From: Nautilus pompilius
Taxonomy: Eukaryota; Mollusca; Cephalopoda; Nautilida; Nautilidae
Length of the DNA: 64,000 nucleotides
Reading direction: 5' to 3'
Assembly (NCBI GenBank): GCA_018389105.1
Contig: JACATO010000991.1
Span: 1,118,001 to 1,182,000, forward strand
In this document: positions 1 through 12,448 of the stretch, piece by piece
Layout of the letters: every line of letters starts with the position of its first letter
Position numbering within the stretch: position 1 is the first letter of the stretch
Program-made: the position numbers and the translations under genes
The notes under the pieces: model-generated
The model's input: the letters and a program-made list of their open reading frames with translations, nothing else
Told to the model about the DNA's origin: nothing
Databases searched by the model: none

Positions 1-949
1 CAATTTGTCTTATATTCTGAAGCAACTTATTCTCCAAAAGATACTGGATTTTAAACCAATGGCTTACATTTCATTTATTCATTTGTCTGTAAAAATAAAA
101 ATAAATATCATTAAAAGCTAACTATATTTGATGTGTCTGCTGCTTGAATACATGTATCTACTATACCTTTCATTTTAAGATTTCTTCCAAGGGTGCAATA
201 GTAACTTTATGTTACGTGAATTCCATCATCCTTTTTTTAAATTTAAATTTTAAATCTCAGAAAATTAGAAAAATTTCCACTAGAATGAAGTGCATTTATG
301 CAGCAATTTTGAATCAGAATACAAAAAAAAGGAGAGAAAATCGAATACACTGGTCCTTTGATTTAATGCCAACCATATTATAAGTGAATCCATGCAAAAT
401 CGAGAATACAGCAATCTGGGCAAGGGAAGTAAATCCTGATAGACCTATTGCTGATCATAATTGGCGATAGTTCCGGGGGAAAAAAAAAAAAAATATATAT
501 ATATATTGGTTGTATTCCCAGTTGTGTGATTAGGTGATTACTGATATTATATCACACAAAAAAATACTGAGGACTGTTGCTATTGTCACTAGCCATGGCC
601 TGGTTTTGTGATAATAATTATTAAAACAATAAATATCAAAACATGCCAAATGCAGCATTGTGTGTACAGCATACTCTGTTGAAAAAGAACAAATCTGATC
701 AACATCTATAAACCCTTGAATTATACATGCGTATATATTTCCTCTATTAAAGTCTATGGAAATTTACACACAAATTTATCTTTTAATGAAAAAGTTTGTT
801 ACTTCTTTCTGGACAACTATACTTTTTGTTTTTCCCATTTAGCAAAATTAATAATAGACCATAGTTGCATTATCTTGAGTGTACCAACATCCCTGGACTC
901 GGGTCACTTTAGTCCAGTTTCTAGGAAAATTCAGAGCAGTTTGTTATGA
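1..949. other. AT-rich non-coding stretch
   Basis: No recognisable gene or transposon. A short (TA)n run lies near 494-507. The short open frames have no coding character. It is probably intron downstream of the C2B exon. Confidence 0.6.
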
Positions 950-1290
950 CCGTCTTGTCCATATCACTGTCGATGTCGGAGTCAGATATTTTTGCAGGTA
1001 AATTCACTTCCATTTTGAACAGATTTCACAATATCACTCTTGGAAAGCACCTTGCTAGTTGACACTTCATCAGTTTCTAGCCATTCAATGTACTATGGCA
1101 GATGAGGCTTCCATTCCTGCACTGTTCAGGTATTAATTGAATCTGTCCATATCGGCATCATCTAACAAATCCTTCTGCTATCTGCAGGTTGCGGGATACA
1201 CTTGCCTGAGTTTCCCCCTTATGTATCCTCACAATTACATTTAGCTTCTCATCAACTGTGTAAGCTATCAATTTTTCTGGATGATACTGT
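950..1290 (-). mobile_element. Pogo/jerky-type transposon relic with most of the transposase deleted
   Basis: On the minus strand, about 1272-1170 encodes a helix-turn-helix of the Psq/CENP-B N-terminal kind: YTVDEKLNVIVRIHKGETQ then ASVSRNLQIAEGFVR and a stop. About 100 bases later comes a stretch like the acidic C-terminal tail of these transposases: WLETDEVSTSKVLSKSDIV, then DSDIDSDMDK in another frame. The DDE catalytic core that should lie between the two is absent, so this is an internally deleted copy. No clear terminal repeats were found. The family call rests on the HTH wording; the tail is less certain. Confidence 0.5.
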
Positions 1291-1681
1291 AAAGGTACCA
1301 GAATAAAAAATAGTTTTTGTTGTTTTTTTTTTTAGATTCACATGAGAAGTAGAACTGTTTCCAAATACAGAAATCTTTATGGCAGATTTAAGATGGCACG
1401 TGCTACCACCTGTTGTTCTGATGTATGAACACTAAGAGGTAAATGGGAATACTTTTGAGTCTGAATAGTACACATGCATAGACAGAGAGCTGGAAAATAA
1501 AATAATCAGTATGACAGTTTACTGGTTTTCAAAGAACATTACCAATGATAATCACAGAGACAACTAAACATGGTTGGACACTGGAGCAAAGTGTACTGAG
1601 ACAGTCAGTATAGGCTTCTTACGATGCTTAGACAGCCATAAATAGTTAATGACGATAATTCAACCCACCGATTTCTCGTTT

Positions 1682-1725
1682 CCCCCCCCCAAAATACCTT
1701 ACTATTTTTTAAAAAGGGGGGGGGG
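1682..1725. repeat. Complementary C9 and G10 tracts around an AT loop
   Basis: A run of nine C (1682-1690) is followed 25 bases later by a run of ten G (1716-1725). The two can pair as a stem of nine G:C pairs, and the loop between is AT-rich. It may be a true hairpin or two slipped homopolymers. Confidence 0.8.
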
Positions 1726-1898
1726 CATGACCTATCTGCGTTATATTGAATCCTGTGCTAAATCAAGCTACATCAAAATGAGGGACCAGTGTGGTTGGCT
1801 TATTTTTCAGCTCCTTTTTTTAATTAGCAAAGACCTTAAGTTAGCAATGCAAACAATGCTACCTATAAACTTAAAAACTCATTTTCTATTTTATATAT

Positions 1899-1943
1899 GT
1901 ATGTGTGTGTGTGTGTGTGTGGGTGTCCATGTGTGTGTGTGTG

Positions 1944-2011
<68 letters not shown>
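1899..2011. repeat. (TG)n microsatellite
   Basis: About 110 bases of almost pure TG dinucleotides with a few interruptions. Translation gives an artificial Cys-Val run, not a protein. Confidence 0.97.
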
Positions 2012-2014
<3 letters not shown>

Positions 2015-5000
2015 TTTTAAAAATCATTTAAAACCACTCTGGTAGGTTCTAAAGATGCTAGACATTATATCTTTGAATTTGCATTGTTGCTATGGATCTT
2101 ACTCTGAGCACATCAAAATCAATATAATCTTTCTTTATCAGGAACCTAAAACCACAACCAAATAGACCAGGCATCTTCTGTTCCTCTACTTACTAATTTT
2201 TTTCTCACCTTACCACGATTCTTAAATTTGTATCCTCGCCAATGTTCACACTATATATTTAGCACTCCAGAAGTCTGATTGAAAGTCGTTGCTTTTTTGT
2301 TGTTTTCTTTTAAGTTATTATCTTTTTTAATTGGATAGAGCCACCCAAAAATTGCCATTAGGTATGTATTTTTTTTTACTGCCATTCTTGTAGAATCTAG
2401 ATGGTTAATTTGTGCATTTCCAATCACCTTGTTAATATAACTAATTGTCACCATCATCAAGTCGAAAACATAGGTTCTCTAGAGAATTATCGCTACTAAT
2501 GCCCAAACTAATCACCAGGTTTTTATAGATAACACATCTCCAATAACTTTCCACTCACACCATTCTCACTTGCTTTTCTATTGAAAGATCATTGGAACAT
2601 GAACAGTTTGAGGCAGGGAAGCAACTTCAACATTTCTCAGAGTCTCAATTTATTTCTACTAAGGATTTAAATGAGAGGGGAAGAAAAACCTTTAAGAAAA
2701 TATAAGGGAATAATGAGGAACAAAAGATAATAGAAAAGGCTTATTGAAGTAGAAAACTACAAGATAACGAAACACAAGATGGAACACATACATGCTGACT
2801 GCACCACCCATGTAGTGTAGTAGTAGAATGAAGGATAAAAGTAGCAATTTGTTCGAGTAAATGGACAAATGTACATTTGTAGGTGCATGAGAGGGAAAAA
2901 CTGAAAAATAAAATAAAGCAAAATGGATATTGCATGGCCCTTTCCTTTTCAGGGATAAGGTTAAAATCAGATAAACAATAAAAGACAACAAAAAATAAAA
3001 TGAAAAGAAACAAGTTGGATTTTAAATAAGATTGCACAAGTATCTTTCAATAAAAGAATTACTATACAAATATGAAGACAGGGCAAACTGTGTTGAGGTG
3101 GGAACATGATGATTATAAAGATGGTAAAACCCTTACCAAAAGGCCAGCCAGCAGGCCCATAATAATTTGGCAGAAAAAAAAGAAAATTTTCTGATAACCA
3201 TTTTAGAATTTACAGTGTGGTTTTTATAGTAAGCACAGTAAGCTTGTGCTTTATAAACACATAGCAGGTGACTTTTAACCCCTGTATTGTGGTGAGAACC
3301 CAACAGGACACAAAACCATTGTGAACCACGTGAACTGCCAATGTGTCTGTTTATTGCTGAGATATCTGAATTTTCTTAAAATTATGCCACATATAAGTTT
3401 TCACATTACCTTCCCATCGCATTATGGATACATTTTGATTATGCAAGGAAACCAATGTCAAAAATACCACCGTCAATCTACATATTCTTTATTAAAGTAG
3501 CACTAGTTTACCAAAAGAAGCCATATAAATGCATGCACTTTTATATTTGTGATCAGGTCATTTTGAAGAGTACTCTTGGAATTTATCGAAAATATAATGT
3601 GGATCTCCTTCCATTATGTAATATAATCTAAATTTACTGCAGTGCTCACTTTCTCATTCTTGATCAGTCATTTCTTTTAAATTATTGAACATACACACCC
3701 CTCATTCGTTTTTAAAATTTATTTCTTAGCAGTTTTTTGTAATCCTCCCAAGCCAGCGATGATGTGGTAGGGTATGACAAACCTGATGTTCTAGGCATGG
3801 GATCGCTAATAGATGGTGTGCAGCTGAATTGTGATAGTTCATATGATATTAACTCCTCTAGAATGTACCTGCCAAGTTGCATTCAGTTTCAGTTTAGCCA
3901 TCAATAAGAGTTGATTGGATTTTCTCTTATCCTGCAGTGTCAATCACATTACCAAAATTGACTTTTTTGAAGGCACATGATATTTTTGCACAATGCAAAA
4001 TTGTAAATGTTGTTCCAACCTATTTAATCTAATAAACATGTGGGATTTTTTTCCCAAGTTTTTGATGTTTCTTAGCCTATCAGATTCTCTTTTCTATTTC
4101 TAGATGAATCCATAGATGGAAACCGGGTAAGGTTCCAAATTAGTTCATAGAATAGAAAGTATTTGATTCTGAAGATGTTGATGAAGACAATTTTGATCAC
4201 ATTCAAAATAAATACATTAAATGATAGAAAGTCGTCTTTGCAATTATTACACCAAATTACCTTTGGGGTTTGTTGCATTCTGTGACTCCACTGGTATGTT
4301 TTGTACCACGCCAATGCTGAGTTAAATAACAGGCAACAATTGAATAACATCATTTCAGGGTTCAGATTACTTGCATTAATTAGAAACTATCAAAGTTATT
4401 ATTTTCTAAATAATGAATGCAAAAACCGCTTGCTCAGGAATCTAACTCTTCTTCACCAGTTTGTGGAATAACTGTTATGAATAACCAATGCAAATCGTTG
4501 AAGACACTAAGACAAACAGAAGTGATAACCTGTTAGCTATCAGATGGTGATTAAAATTCAAGGGCATTTTATTTTTAAAGGTCATATTTAAGTAGAATAA
4601 ATGCACTGCCAGTAAAATGGCATTGGATTGAGTTAAATCTTTTTTTCTGCATCAAATGCTACTTATACAACAACAAAAAAAGAAAAGCCATTTGGATGCC
4701 GGGTGATTGAGTCAAAAGACAACAATATTCTTAAAGTCAATCAAAGAGCACTGGCACCATTTATTACTTTCAACAGAAGCAACATCATCAACTCTTTTGT
4801 TTATTTAATAAATATACCCATGTAAGTTGATCAATTAATGAAGTGTAAGACTAAGAGTGTGTATTGATATCAGCATATTGTATACAGAACAATGTGGTCA
4901 GTCTTGCTTATTCTCTGTGTACATGTGGTCCATGTTGTTACCAAATTCAGACAGTCTGGCTAACTGTTACAAAAATCACCTGCAATGAATAGACAATCAT

Positions 5001-5056
5001 TATTTCCTGAATGAAACCATACCTTCCAGCTAAGCGGCGAATTATCCACTACATAC

Positions 5057-5177
5057 CTGAGGAGCCGGCAATGTCCATCGCTTTCAGATTTCTTGCCTTG
5101 ACAATCGTCACTGTCAGACGACCAGCTGTAGGAAGATAGCAGAGTGACATCATAATTTCACCTAAGTCCACCTTTTC
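5057..5177 (-). CDS. Synaptotagmin (Syt3/6/9/10 class), exon encoding start of C2B
   Basis: A 121-bp minus-strand exon that opens in phase 0 and ends after one base of a codon. It reads [19 protein letters not shown], then [19 protein letters not shown] and SS, with the split codon expected to be the Asp of SDPYVK. This is the first half of a synaptotagmin C2B domain, and the wording [16 protein letters not shown] and NLKAMDI.GSS is closest to vertebrate Syt10/Syt6 as I recall them. The exon is preceded by a tract ending in ACAG and followed by GTATGT, both good splice signals. The first calcium-binding Asp of C2B (KAMD) is present. C2B binds calcium, phospholipid and SNAREs in vesicle exocytosis (family knowledge). 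The remaining C2B exons are not in positions 1-5056 as far as I can see and should lie beyond the window. Confidence 0.93.
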
Positions 5178-6889
5178 CTGTAATTTAAAAACAAAAGAAT
5201 AAATAAATAAATAAAGCAGATATAATTACGATTATTACTGAATTCACAACATTTCTCAAATCTCAACGCTGAATGTGCACATGTACACAATGGCCGCTGT
5301 AATTATGGATTCACTATTAAAATACCACTTATGAAAATCAATTTATTATTGCATTACTTACATATACAACAACTGTAAGAAAATCTCTGACTTTGTATTT
5401 CAAAATTTTGCCACACAAGACTTTTCATTGAAATATCCTCATTTTTGCTCATGAATTTTTTCACTGATAAGTTCGCAATGATTTTCTTCACAACTGAATA
5501 TCATAATACATAATGTATAAAAACTTTTAGCTTTAAATATACCTAAGCAAGATATATATATATACACATAAAATATATATCATCATATAAATTATTTAAT
5601 GCTATGCAACTGTACTTTCTAAAAAAATCATAAAGGAGTTGTAAGACGAAGTAAAGCTTCACCCCTTTTGATGGATATAATATATGCGGACAAGAGCTCA
5701 AAAGTATACAATAAAACAAAATCATCAAGCATCTGTGACTGCACCTGCTGCAAAAAATTAAAAAAAAGGTTAACACAGCACTGAATAGCATAAGAACATC
5801 TTCAGAGATAGAAATCTTAAACCCACTTTCTTCTTGGGTGATATTTAAATGCTTTATCAGATCTCAGTACAGACAAGGCGTATTTACAGCTGCAGCATTC
5901 TCACCTGACCAGCTACTGCCTGAACGTATACTTTTCTAATCGATATCGGTATTGTAGTATTTAAGATAAATGCATGAAAAATAGTCTTTGCACCTTCCAA
6001 AGTCGTCAATAAAAATTGCTTAATCGGGATGTTAATGCAGAGTTTGATAAAAAACTAATGCTTAAATTATTTCCACTTGCCATTACATAAGTAATTTGGC
6101 AGTTTTACCCTAATAAAAGCAATGAAATAAAGTAGTCATATTCAGAATATCCTCTGAAGCTTCCATATTTCCAATATACACAGAAGTGATAAACAAATAG
6201 AGGGGAAAACTTTTGTAGCTAGACCAAAAACACGTTTGAAAAACAATGTTCATAGACTGATGCAGACCAAAGAGTCACGATGCATGACAACAGGAAAAAT
6301 TATAATAGGAATAACAATAATTTTTTTTAGTAATTTGTCTATGAATTTGCTAATTTTATTTTTTGAAGACTAATTTGTAAAGAAGGTGAGGTCAAATGTA
6401 TAGCTATTACATGAGAAGATAACTAGATCTGAGACAAAGGAGCGATCACTCCTGCAAAGAAGCAATCCACCCTTAAACAATAAATTACAATGTGAAGAAA
6501 GAAGCAACAAGCTGACTGCTGTGCACTTGATTTAAGCAAAAAACCATCTCAATACCAAGCATGACACTGACTCGCATTTGCCATTTGGGTTAAAACAACC
6601 TAGCTACCAATTAAGATATAATACATGGTATACCTGCATTGGAAATCAATATACACTTCTTAAGCTATTTGGTTAGCAAGTTTTATGAACTAGCATGTGT
6701 ATGTACATACATTCATATAAAAAAGCAACAAGCATTTGCAATCCTGTATTACTTGTAGAGTATGATTTTACATCTTCATATATTGGTTGAAGAGGACCTT
6801 ACTGATCTGAGAAGTCTCCACAGTAGAAGCTAATTAAAATTCTTGATAAAAACAAAATGAGTGTGTAAAATGGCAGCAATGCCAGTCTA
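5178..6889. other. Intronic AT-rich stretch
   Basis: No gene, repeat family or structured motif recognised; only short A and T runs. Confidence 0.55.
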
Positions 6890-7290
6890 AATTGATCCCA
6901 GACAAACCAATATTGACAGAAGGGGCGACAATAACATATGTGGCCACCAAAGACCACAAATACAAGTTCATACACATCTAAGCATTGATCAAATCAGATG
7001 ATCCAGCTGTCGTTGTGGCATGTTGTGCCATTCTTTGACCAGGAAAACTTCCAGCCAGTCAAGAGACTGTGGGGTGAAGTTGGCAATCACAAACAAGTGA
7101 CCCTAGGATGTCCCAAACAATTTTCAATCAGATTTGTCTGGAGACTGTGCAGGCCACTGAGTGAGTGATGTTGTCAATCTGAAGAACAGCACTGATGACA
7201 TGTGCATGGTGCAGATAGGCATTGCCATCCACAGAGATGAAGTTGGAACCTTTCCACTGATGCAGAAAGAAACTACAGATGTAATGATCT
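6890..7290 (-). mobile_element. Tc1-like transposase C-terminal fragment
   Basis: Translated on the minus strand in pieces, the block gives VDGNAYLHHAHVISAVLQ, then WPAQSPD-like wording spread over two frames, then SLDWLEVFLVKEWHNMPQRQ. These match the last catalytic block and the C-terminal EEW.N(I/M)PQ signature of Tc1 transposases. Several frame changes and stops are needed to follow it, so it is an old, dead copy. The N-terminal half and the terminal repeats were not found. Confidence 0.7.
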
Positions 7291-8529
7291 CATCCTTACA
7301 TACAAAACTAGCTTTGACACCCCTCTTAATAATGACAAAACAATTTACCCAAACACAATATAATTACTACTGATATGACTAAACCGATAAAAGTCATATT
7401 TAATATTCACCTTCCCATCACTGCACAAAGTGCATAAGATTATAAACCTCATACACCAATTACAAAGAAACTATTAATTATAATCCAGCATGATTTATAA
7501 TGTTCAGTGTATAATGTTTTGTATAATGCCATGGAAAGCAAGTACATAACTACCGGGTTTAATTAACCAAAGTTTTATACATGTACACATTTCAAACTAG
7601 TAAATATAATCCTTCAGGATTAAAATTTAACAAAAGTACATGCCAAATTTGTGTGCTCACTTGATACAAGTAAGATTAGCATTATATTAATGAAGTATGA
7701 TGTACACAACTTGAACTCTAATGGGCCAGTTATGGAAATGATCTTTAATTATCAGAAATTATTCAATGGACCATGTAAGCTCTTATAAACAATGAAGCAC
7801 AAGATTTTTAGACATTTTGGTCATAACATGATTGAATTAGTAATCAATTTCCTTTTTTTTTTTTAAGGAATACAGAGAGGTTTTTTGTTTTACCACACGA
7901 ACACACGCATGTGGTCTGTTATATGCCACTATGGATAAACAAAATTATAATCCCTAAATGATAGGAACTTTATTAAATCAGGTATTTAGCTGAACATGTC
8001 CTTTTCATTAGTTCATGAAAATTTGGTAGTGGTGATGCATCACTGAAGAATTAGTCATTAGCCCTGATCAGCTTAAGAGCATGTTCAAGGCATCAGCAAA
8101 GAGAACCAAATGTTGTATCATTGAAGATGGCAACTGTGTAGAAGTTTAATGATTTGTAGACAATTTTGTTGTTGTTCTGTCTTATGCAGCTAAAGTTATT
8201 AAATATTGAAACCCCTCAAAGACTTTATAAATGTCTAACTGTGGCTGTGTTGAAAAAGAATTTTCATTCATGCACACCTATGGACCTTTTCTTTCACAAA
8301 CTGCATCGTTCTTTTCCTTTATGAATGAACAAACTGATTCATTCATTGTCAAATTACTCTTCTATCACAAATCTTGTCATATAGTTACCTGCCCTTTGCT
8401 ATACGAGCAAACAAAATTTATTAGTATTGAGCTGGCAGCTGCCCTCTTCCTCTCCCCACAGCAACTCATACAGATTGTATCAGTTACTGAGTCCTATTAT
8501 AGCACTCATGCAGAATGGATGATGTAGTA
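7291..8529. other. Intronic stretch, nothing recognised
   Basis: AT-rich sequence without coding features. A T tract lies near 7852-7864. Short open frames around 8231-8527 have no family similarity that I can see. Confidence 0.5.
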
Positions 8530-8720
8530 AAAATCCCCACTAGAATTCTTAATTTTTAGATGTGGGGGGGGACCAGAGTGTTTGCAAAGAGAACTCACAG
8601 AGCCATCTAGTATAGAAGGGTGAGCAGAAGTCATACCAAGGAGGTTCACTGTAGGATTAGACTTGGACCCTCAGTCATAGCAATCAAGTAGTCTATCACT
8701 GGACTGCACTCACTCAAATA
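8530..8720 (-). repeat. Degenerate tRNA-derived SINE copy (CTAG.A-tail family)
   Basis: The motif CCCCACTAGAATTCTT is shared with copies near 55.46 kb and 57.5 kb, where the form is CC(C/A)(T/A)GCTAGAA-like followed by TTCA..TTTT and a variable GATGTG. The tRNA-like head lies to the right on the minus strand with a weak B box (GGTCCAAGTCTAATCC). Sequence drift is heavy, so it is old. Confidence 0.45.
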
Positions 8721-11389
8721 ATCTGCACTAATTAGTTTTTTCTTTTTAGCTTTGTTATAATTATTTCTAAAGATAAACAGTTGTAGAATACTTCTTCAGA
8801 AAATGAAATTTTAAATAGATTTCTTGAAACATATATCAGATGAAAATCCAGGAAATATTTTGTCAACTTTTATTAATAATGGAGCGAGCTTTGGTCACTT
8901 TTGCATGAGGGCCCTGACACTGAAAAACTGTACCAACTTTTAGAAAGTTATATTTTTTACTCATAACCATAACATATTAAGATATAGGCTTCAGATTTGG
9001 TTTCTAAGGTAAAGTCTGAAAATAGCATATAAGATAGTGAATCTATGATAGATTACAAATTATTGAAGGTAGAGAGAGATATTGAGAATCTGACTTTTGA
9101 ACCTTTAAATTATCTTGGCATAGGTATAACAGAACCTGGACTCTGGTACTGTGTACATTTCATAAAAGATGTCAGACAACTTTTCTGTCAACAAAAAAAA
9201 TCTTAAATAATAACAAATGGGAGGGGTCCCTCTCAGGGGCTTAATGAATTTGATGTACCACCCTGGCACGGTTCCTTCTTGCTCTTCTTCATCAGCAAGC
9301 CACATCGGTTTCCTCCAGCTTCTACTCACATCCAAAAAAATGACAAGCTCTGGTATGGACTTACAGTAGCAGCCCGTCCCACACTAAGAAGTTGTCACAT
9401 GATCCCTAATACTGTAACCACCTGTAACTGGGGAAGTATACAATAGACAGATAAATATGGAAAATTTTCCCATGACACTCCAAGCACTAGATGCTGCTGT
9501 TAACTTCTTTGGACAATTTAAAAATTAATTAGATCTGTGGAGGATTAGTCAGCCATTCTTCCCATCACCTTATCAATAGTACCCAAGTTTCAGGAGGTCT
9601 TTTTCCCTTTGCCTCCATCAAGGTATAGTCCTGAGAGCAAAGAATGCTTGGTCTTCATCTATAATAGGCATTATTTCTAACCCTATTCTCCATCCCATTT
9701 TATTGTCTCACAAATGCCACGCCAGCCTTGTCCCATCTCCTGGCAGACAGTGACTGGCTCGACTGACCCCAATTGCTTTAGAATATACAGGGGCGAACAT
9801 TCAAAAGAAATCTTGCTGCATTTAAATGTACCTGGTACATCACAGAGCCTTTTAATTTATCGACGTAATACTTAATATTTGATAATGAATAATAGCTACA
9901 ATAAAACTCACTGACTCAGTACACACACTGCCAAAACATTTTGGCTAAAAGTAGCCACACAAATTTTTTTTAAAAAAATTAAATTATTCATAACAGTCTT
10001 TTATTTAAATTAAAATATCTGAAACAAAATTTTGTGTAAACCTGATAGCTTCATACATAAATTCATATTTTCAAAATTGTTTTTCACAAAGTATATTTAC
10101 AATTTTTTTTAAAAACTGAATAAATGAGATCAGCTGACAGAATGTCTTTGTTTTCTTTTTTTAAATTATGGTGTATTTTCTTTAAAATTGTCATACTTCA
10201 ATTTATTAAAATACTGATCAGCAGTAATGGAAGAAAATGGACAAGTTGTGTATGCTCCAAACAAACTGATAGCAGATATCATTTTTTTTTTAAACCAACA
10301 TCTACCTGACTTCAAATAGCTCTAAGCAATGTGTAGGCCTTCTGCAGCATTGCATTGTGGGAATGCCTTTTTTTAAATTAATGGATAGTAAAAGAGTTTC
10401 CGATAAATTACACTTTTTTATGTATAGACATAAAGCCTGAGGTTCAATGAAAGATGAATAAAGTGGTATGTACAAAAGCTGTATGAAGAAGTGAGTACAT
10501 TTGTAGACAAAGAACGGCATGGAATCCCAAATAGGTGCAATGTTCATTTTCAGTAGCTGTTTTTGCAGTGGGCGCTTGTAGTTTTGAAACTGTAAAAGTG
10601 CCCTGAATTACTCCGAAATCTGTGATACTTTTGATGTAGTTGAGCTTTAGTCCACAGCCTCACCAATAATTTCATTATTACGGTATAACTTGGGGGGTTT
10701 TGATGTTTCAGATTATAAAACCACACAGGATTGGGTTTTGAAGCAAAGAGATCAATGAAATCTCAGTAAAGCACAATGCAGGCAGCCATTCAAAGAACCG
10801 TGTACTCAGCGATCTCACAATGAATTTTTATCATCTACTCACTAATGACTTGGTAGCTAGCTCTCTTTAATTATTCAGGTTTACCGAAAATAATGATGTA
10901 CTCTTCCCCTGCTTTTAGCATCAGAAAGTTTTTAAAAATATGGATTTATCTTTCATAAAAAAAAAAATCTCCTGCCTAATTCATACACAACAGAGATGTG
11001 ACTTAAAGATTCGTCATTTCCACACTAAACAAAAATTGTTTTTTTATCCAAGAGGAGAGGTTTGGGAAGGAGACAACAGAATGTTGTTTCTGTTATTGCA
11101 AAAAAAAAAAAATGTGAGTAATTAATTATATGTGAAAAATTTAATTGATCCAACTCAAATCGCTGTGGAGTGTGGTGTCTAATAGATTATGCGAACATGA
11201 ATAAAACCTGGTGCACAACACATTACGGAACATCCGACAGGAGTTGGTGAGTGATCCAGTTTTTTAACACAACAGAATTTAAACAGGCGTTCCTTGAATG
11301 TCAAATGGAGAAATGGAAATAATTTCTCCCTAATTCAGACATTATCTCTACCATAAAATGCAAACCTAATCACAATTTTAGTGGTTAAA
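8721..11389. other. Intronic stretch with a GC-richer block at about 9200-9780
   Basis: Mostly AT-rich. The part from about 9200 to 9780 is richer in GC than its surroundings and includes CTCACATCCAAAAAAATGA, like the 3' half of the SINE family seen at 57.5 kb, so it may be an old SINE or other repeat. No coding function was recognised. Confidence 0.4.
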
Positions 11390-11530
11390 AACCCCAGTGG
11401 CCAGCTGGCCGGTGAAACGTGAGAAGAAATCATGCCAGCAACCCATCTCGGGATTCAAACTTGTGGGCCCCTTTTTCACTTTGGCCTCCTATGCTGAAAG
11501 GTGGTTGTGCGACCCCTGTCATTAAGGCGC
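11390..11530 (-). repeat. tRNA-derived SINE-like fragment
   Basis: On the minus strand there is a B-box-like AAGTTTGAATCCCGAG, preceded by a tRNA-like head and followed by a GC-richer tail ending in GGCCACTGGGG. The block is clearly richer in GC than its flanks. It does not obviously match the other SINEs here. No target duplication was identified. Confidence 0.4.
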
Positions 11531-12448
11531 ACAATCATCTCTGATCTTATAACCAAGACAGAGGTTTGCAACAAACCCCCCATAACCAAGGAAGTTTACA
11601 GCAACAACAGACTATAAAGTTGAAAAAAAAAAAAAATATTTCAAATGTATCCAACAGTAAAAAAAAAATGAATACAAGCAAGCAGATACTTTTATCCAGC
11701 ACATATTGGCAAGTGGTCAAGGTTTTCAAGTAAAAAGTCATATTATAAACTCAAAACACTGATTAGCTTCAGAGCATAAAAGGTGAGATGGTATTACAAA
11801 AAGCAGGCTTATGAGAGTCTTTGACGTCAAGTGGTTAGCATCACAACTCTCATCAAAGGATAGTCTTGTCATTTTCCAATATTCCCACATCTTAATTTGG
11901 CTTCTCATCTCATCAAATCTGTGCATGACTTTATCTTTTCGTGTAAGTCACCAGCTGGCAAATTCTTAACTATTGGTGAAATATCAAAGACCCCAGCAAA
12001 GCATAAATTGTGCATATTTTAGGGAGTAAAAGCTGCTTCTCTTTAAATCCATTTGCCAAAAGCATAAAAGAAACTGATACTCTATTTTTTTTTTTTTCAA
12101 TAGATTATAGCACAAATGTAAAACACCTAATGTCTGGATTAAAGCCATTATTATTCCAACTCTTAAGAAAGAAAAAAGCAGGTAGTTAGTTAGCTGTAGG
12201 CCAATTTCACTCACAAACTGCTAGACTAAGCCAATGGTAGAAGTTGTACTACAATGTTTGACTTGTTGGCCAAAATTTAATTTAGAATTCAACTTCCTTA
12301 CATCACCAAAGGCAGGATTCGGAGCAGCTAGATCAACATCCAATCATATGATGTGGTTTATAAGTTCCTTTCACACAAAAAAAGAAAAAAATAGTCTTCA
12401 GAAAAAAATTTTTTCCTTTAAATCTGCAAGAAAAAAAAATTATATATA
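11531..12448. other. Intronic AT-rich stretch
   Basis: Nothing recognised apart from A/T runs; it ends at the mariner insertion site. Confidence 0.5.

Larger units (their letters stand above)
1291..5056. other. AT-rich intronic stretch downstream of the C2B exon
   Basis: Apart from the C/G hairpin and the TG microsatellite, nothing was recognised. I looked on the minus strand for the next C2B exon, which should begin with the second and third bases of an Asp codon followed by PYVK, and did not find it. Confidence 0.55.

Noticed and set aside
1649-2020. 123-codon open frame with a Cys-Val run
   Set aside because: It is a translation of the (TG)n microsatellite and has no coding character.
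3590-3620. Possible next C2B exon of the synaptotagmin
   Set aside because: AGATCCACATT on the minus strand begins like the expected DP codons, but what follows (PHYIFDKFQ) does not match PYVKVSL.
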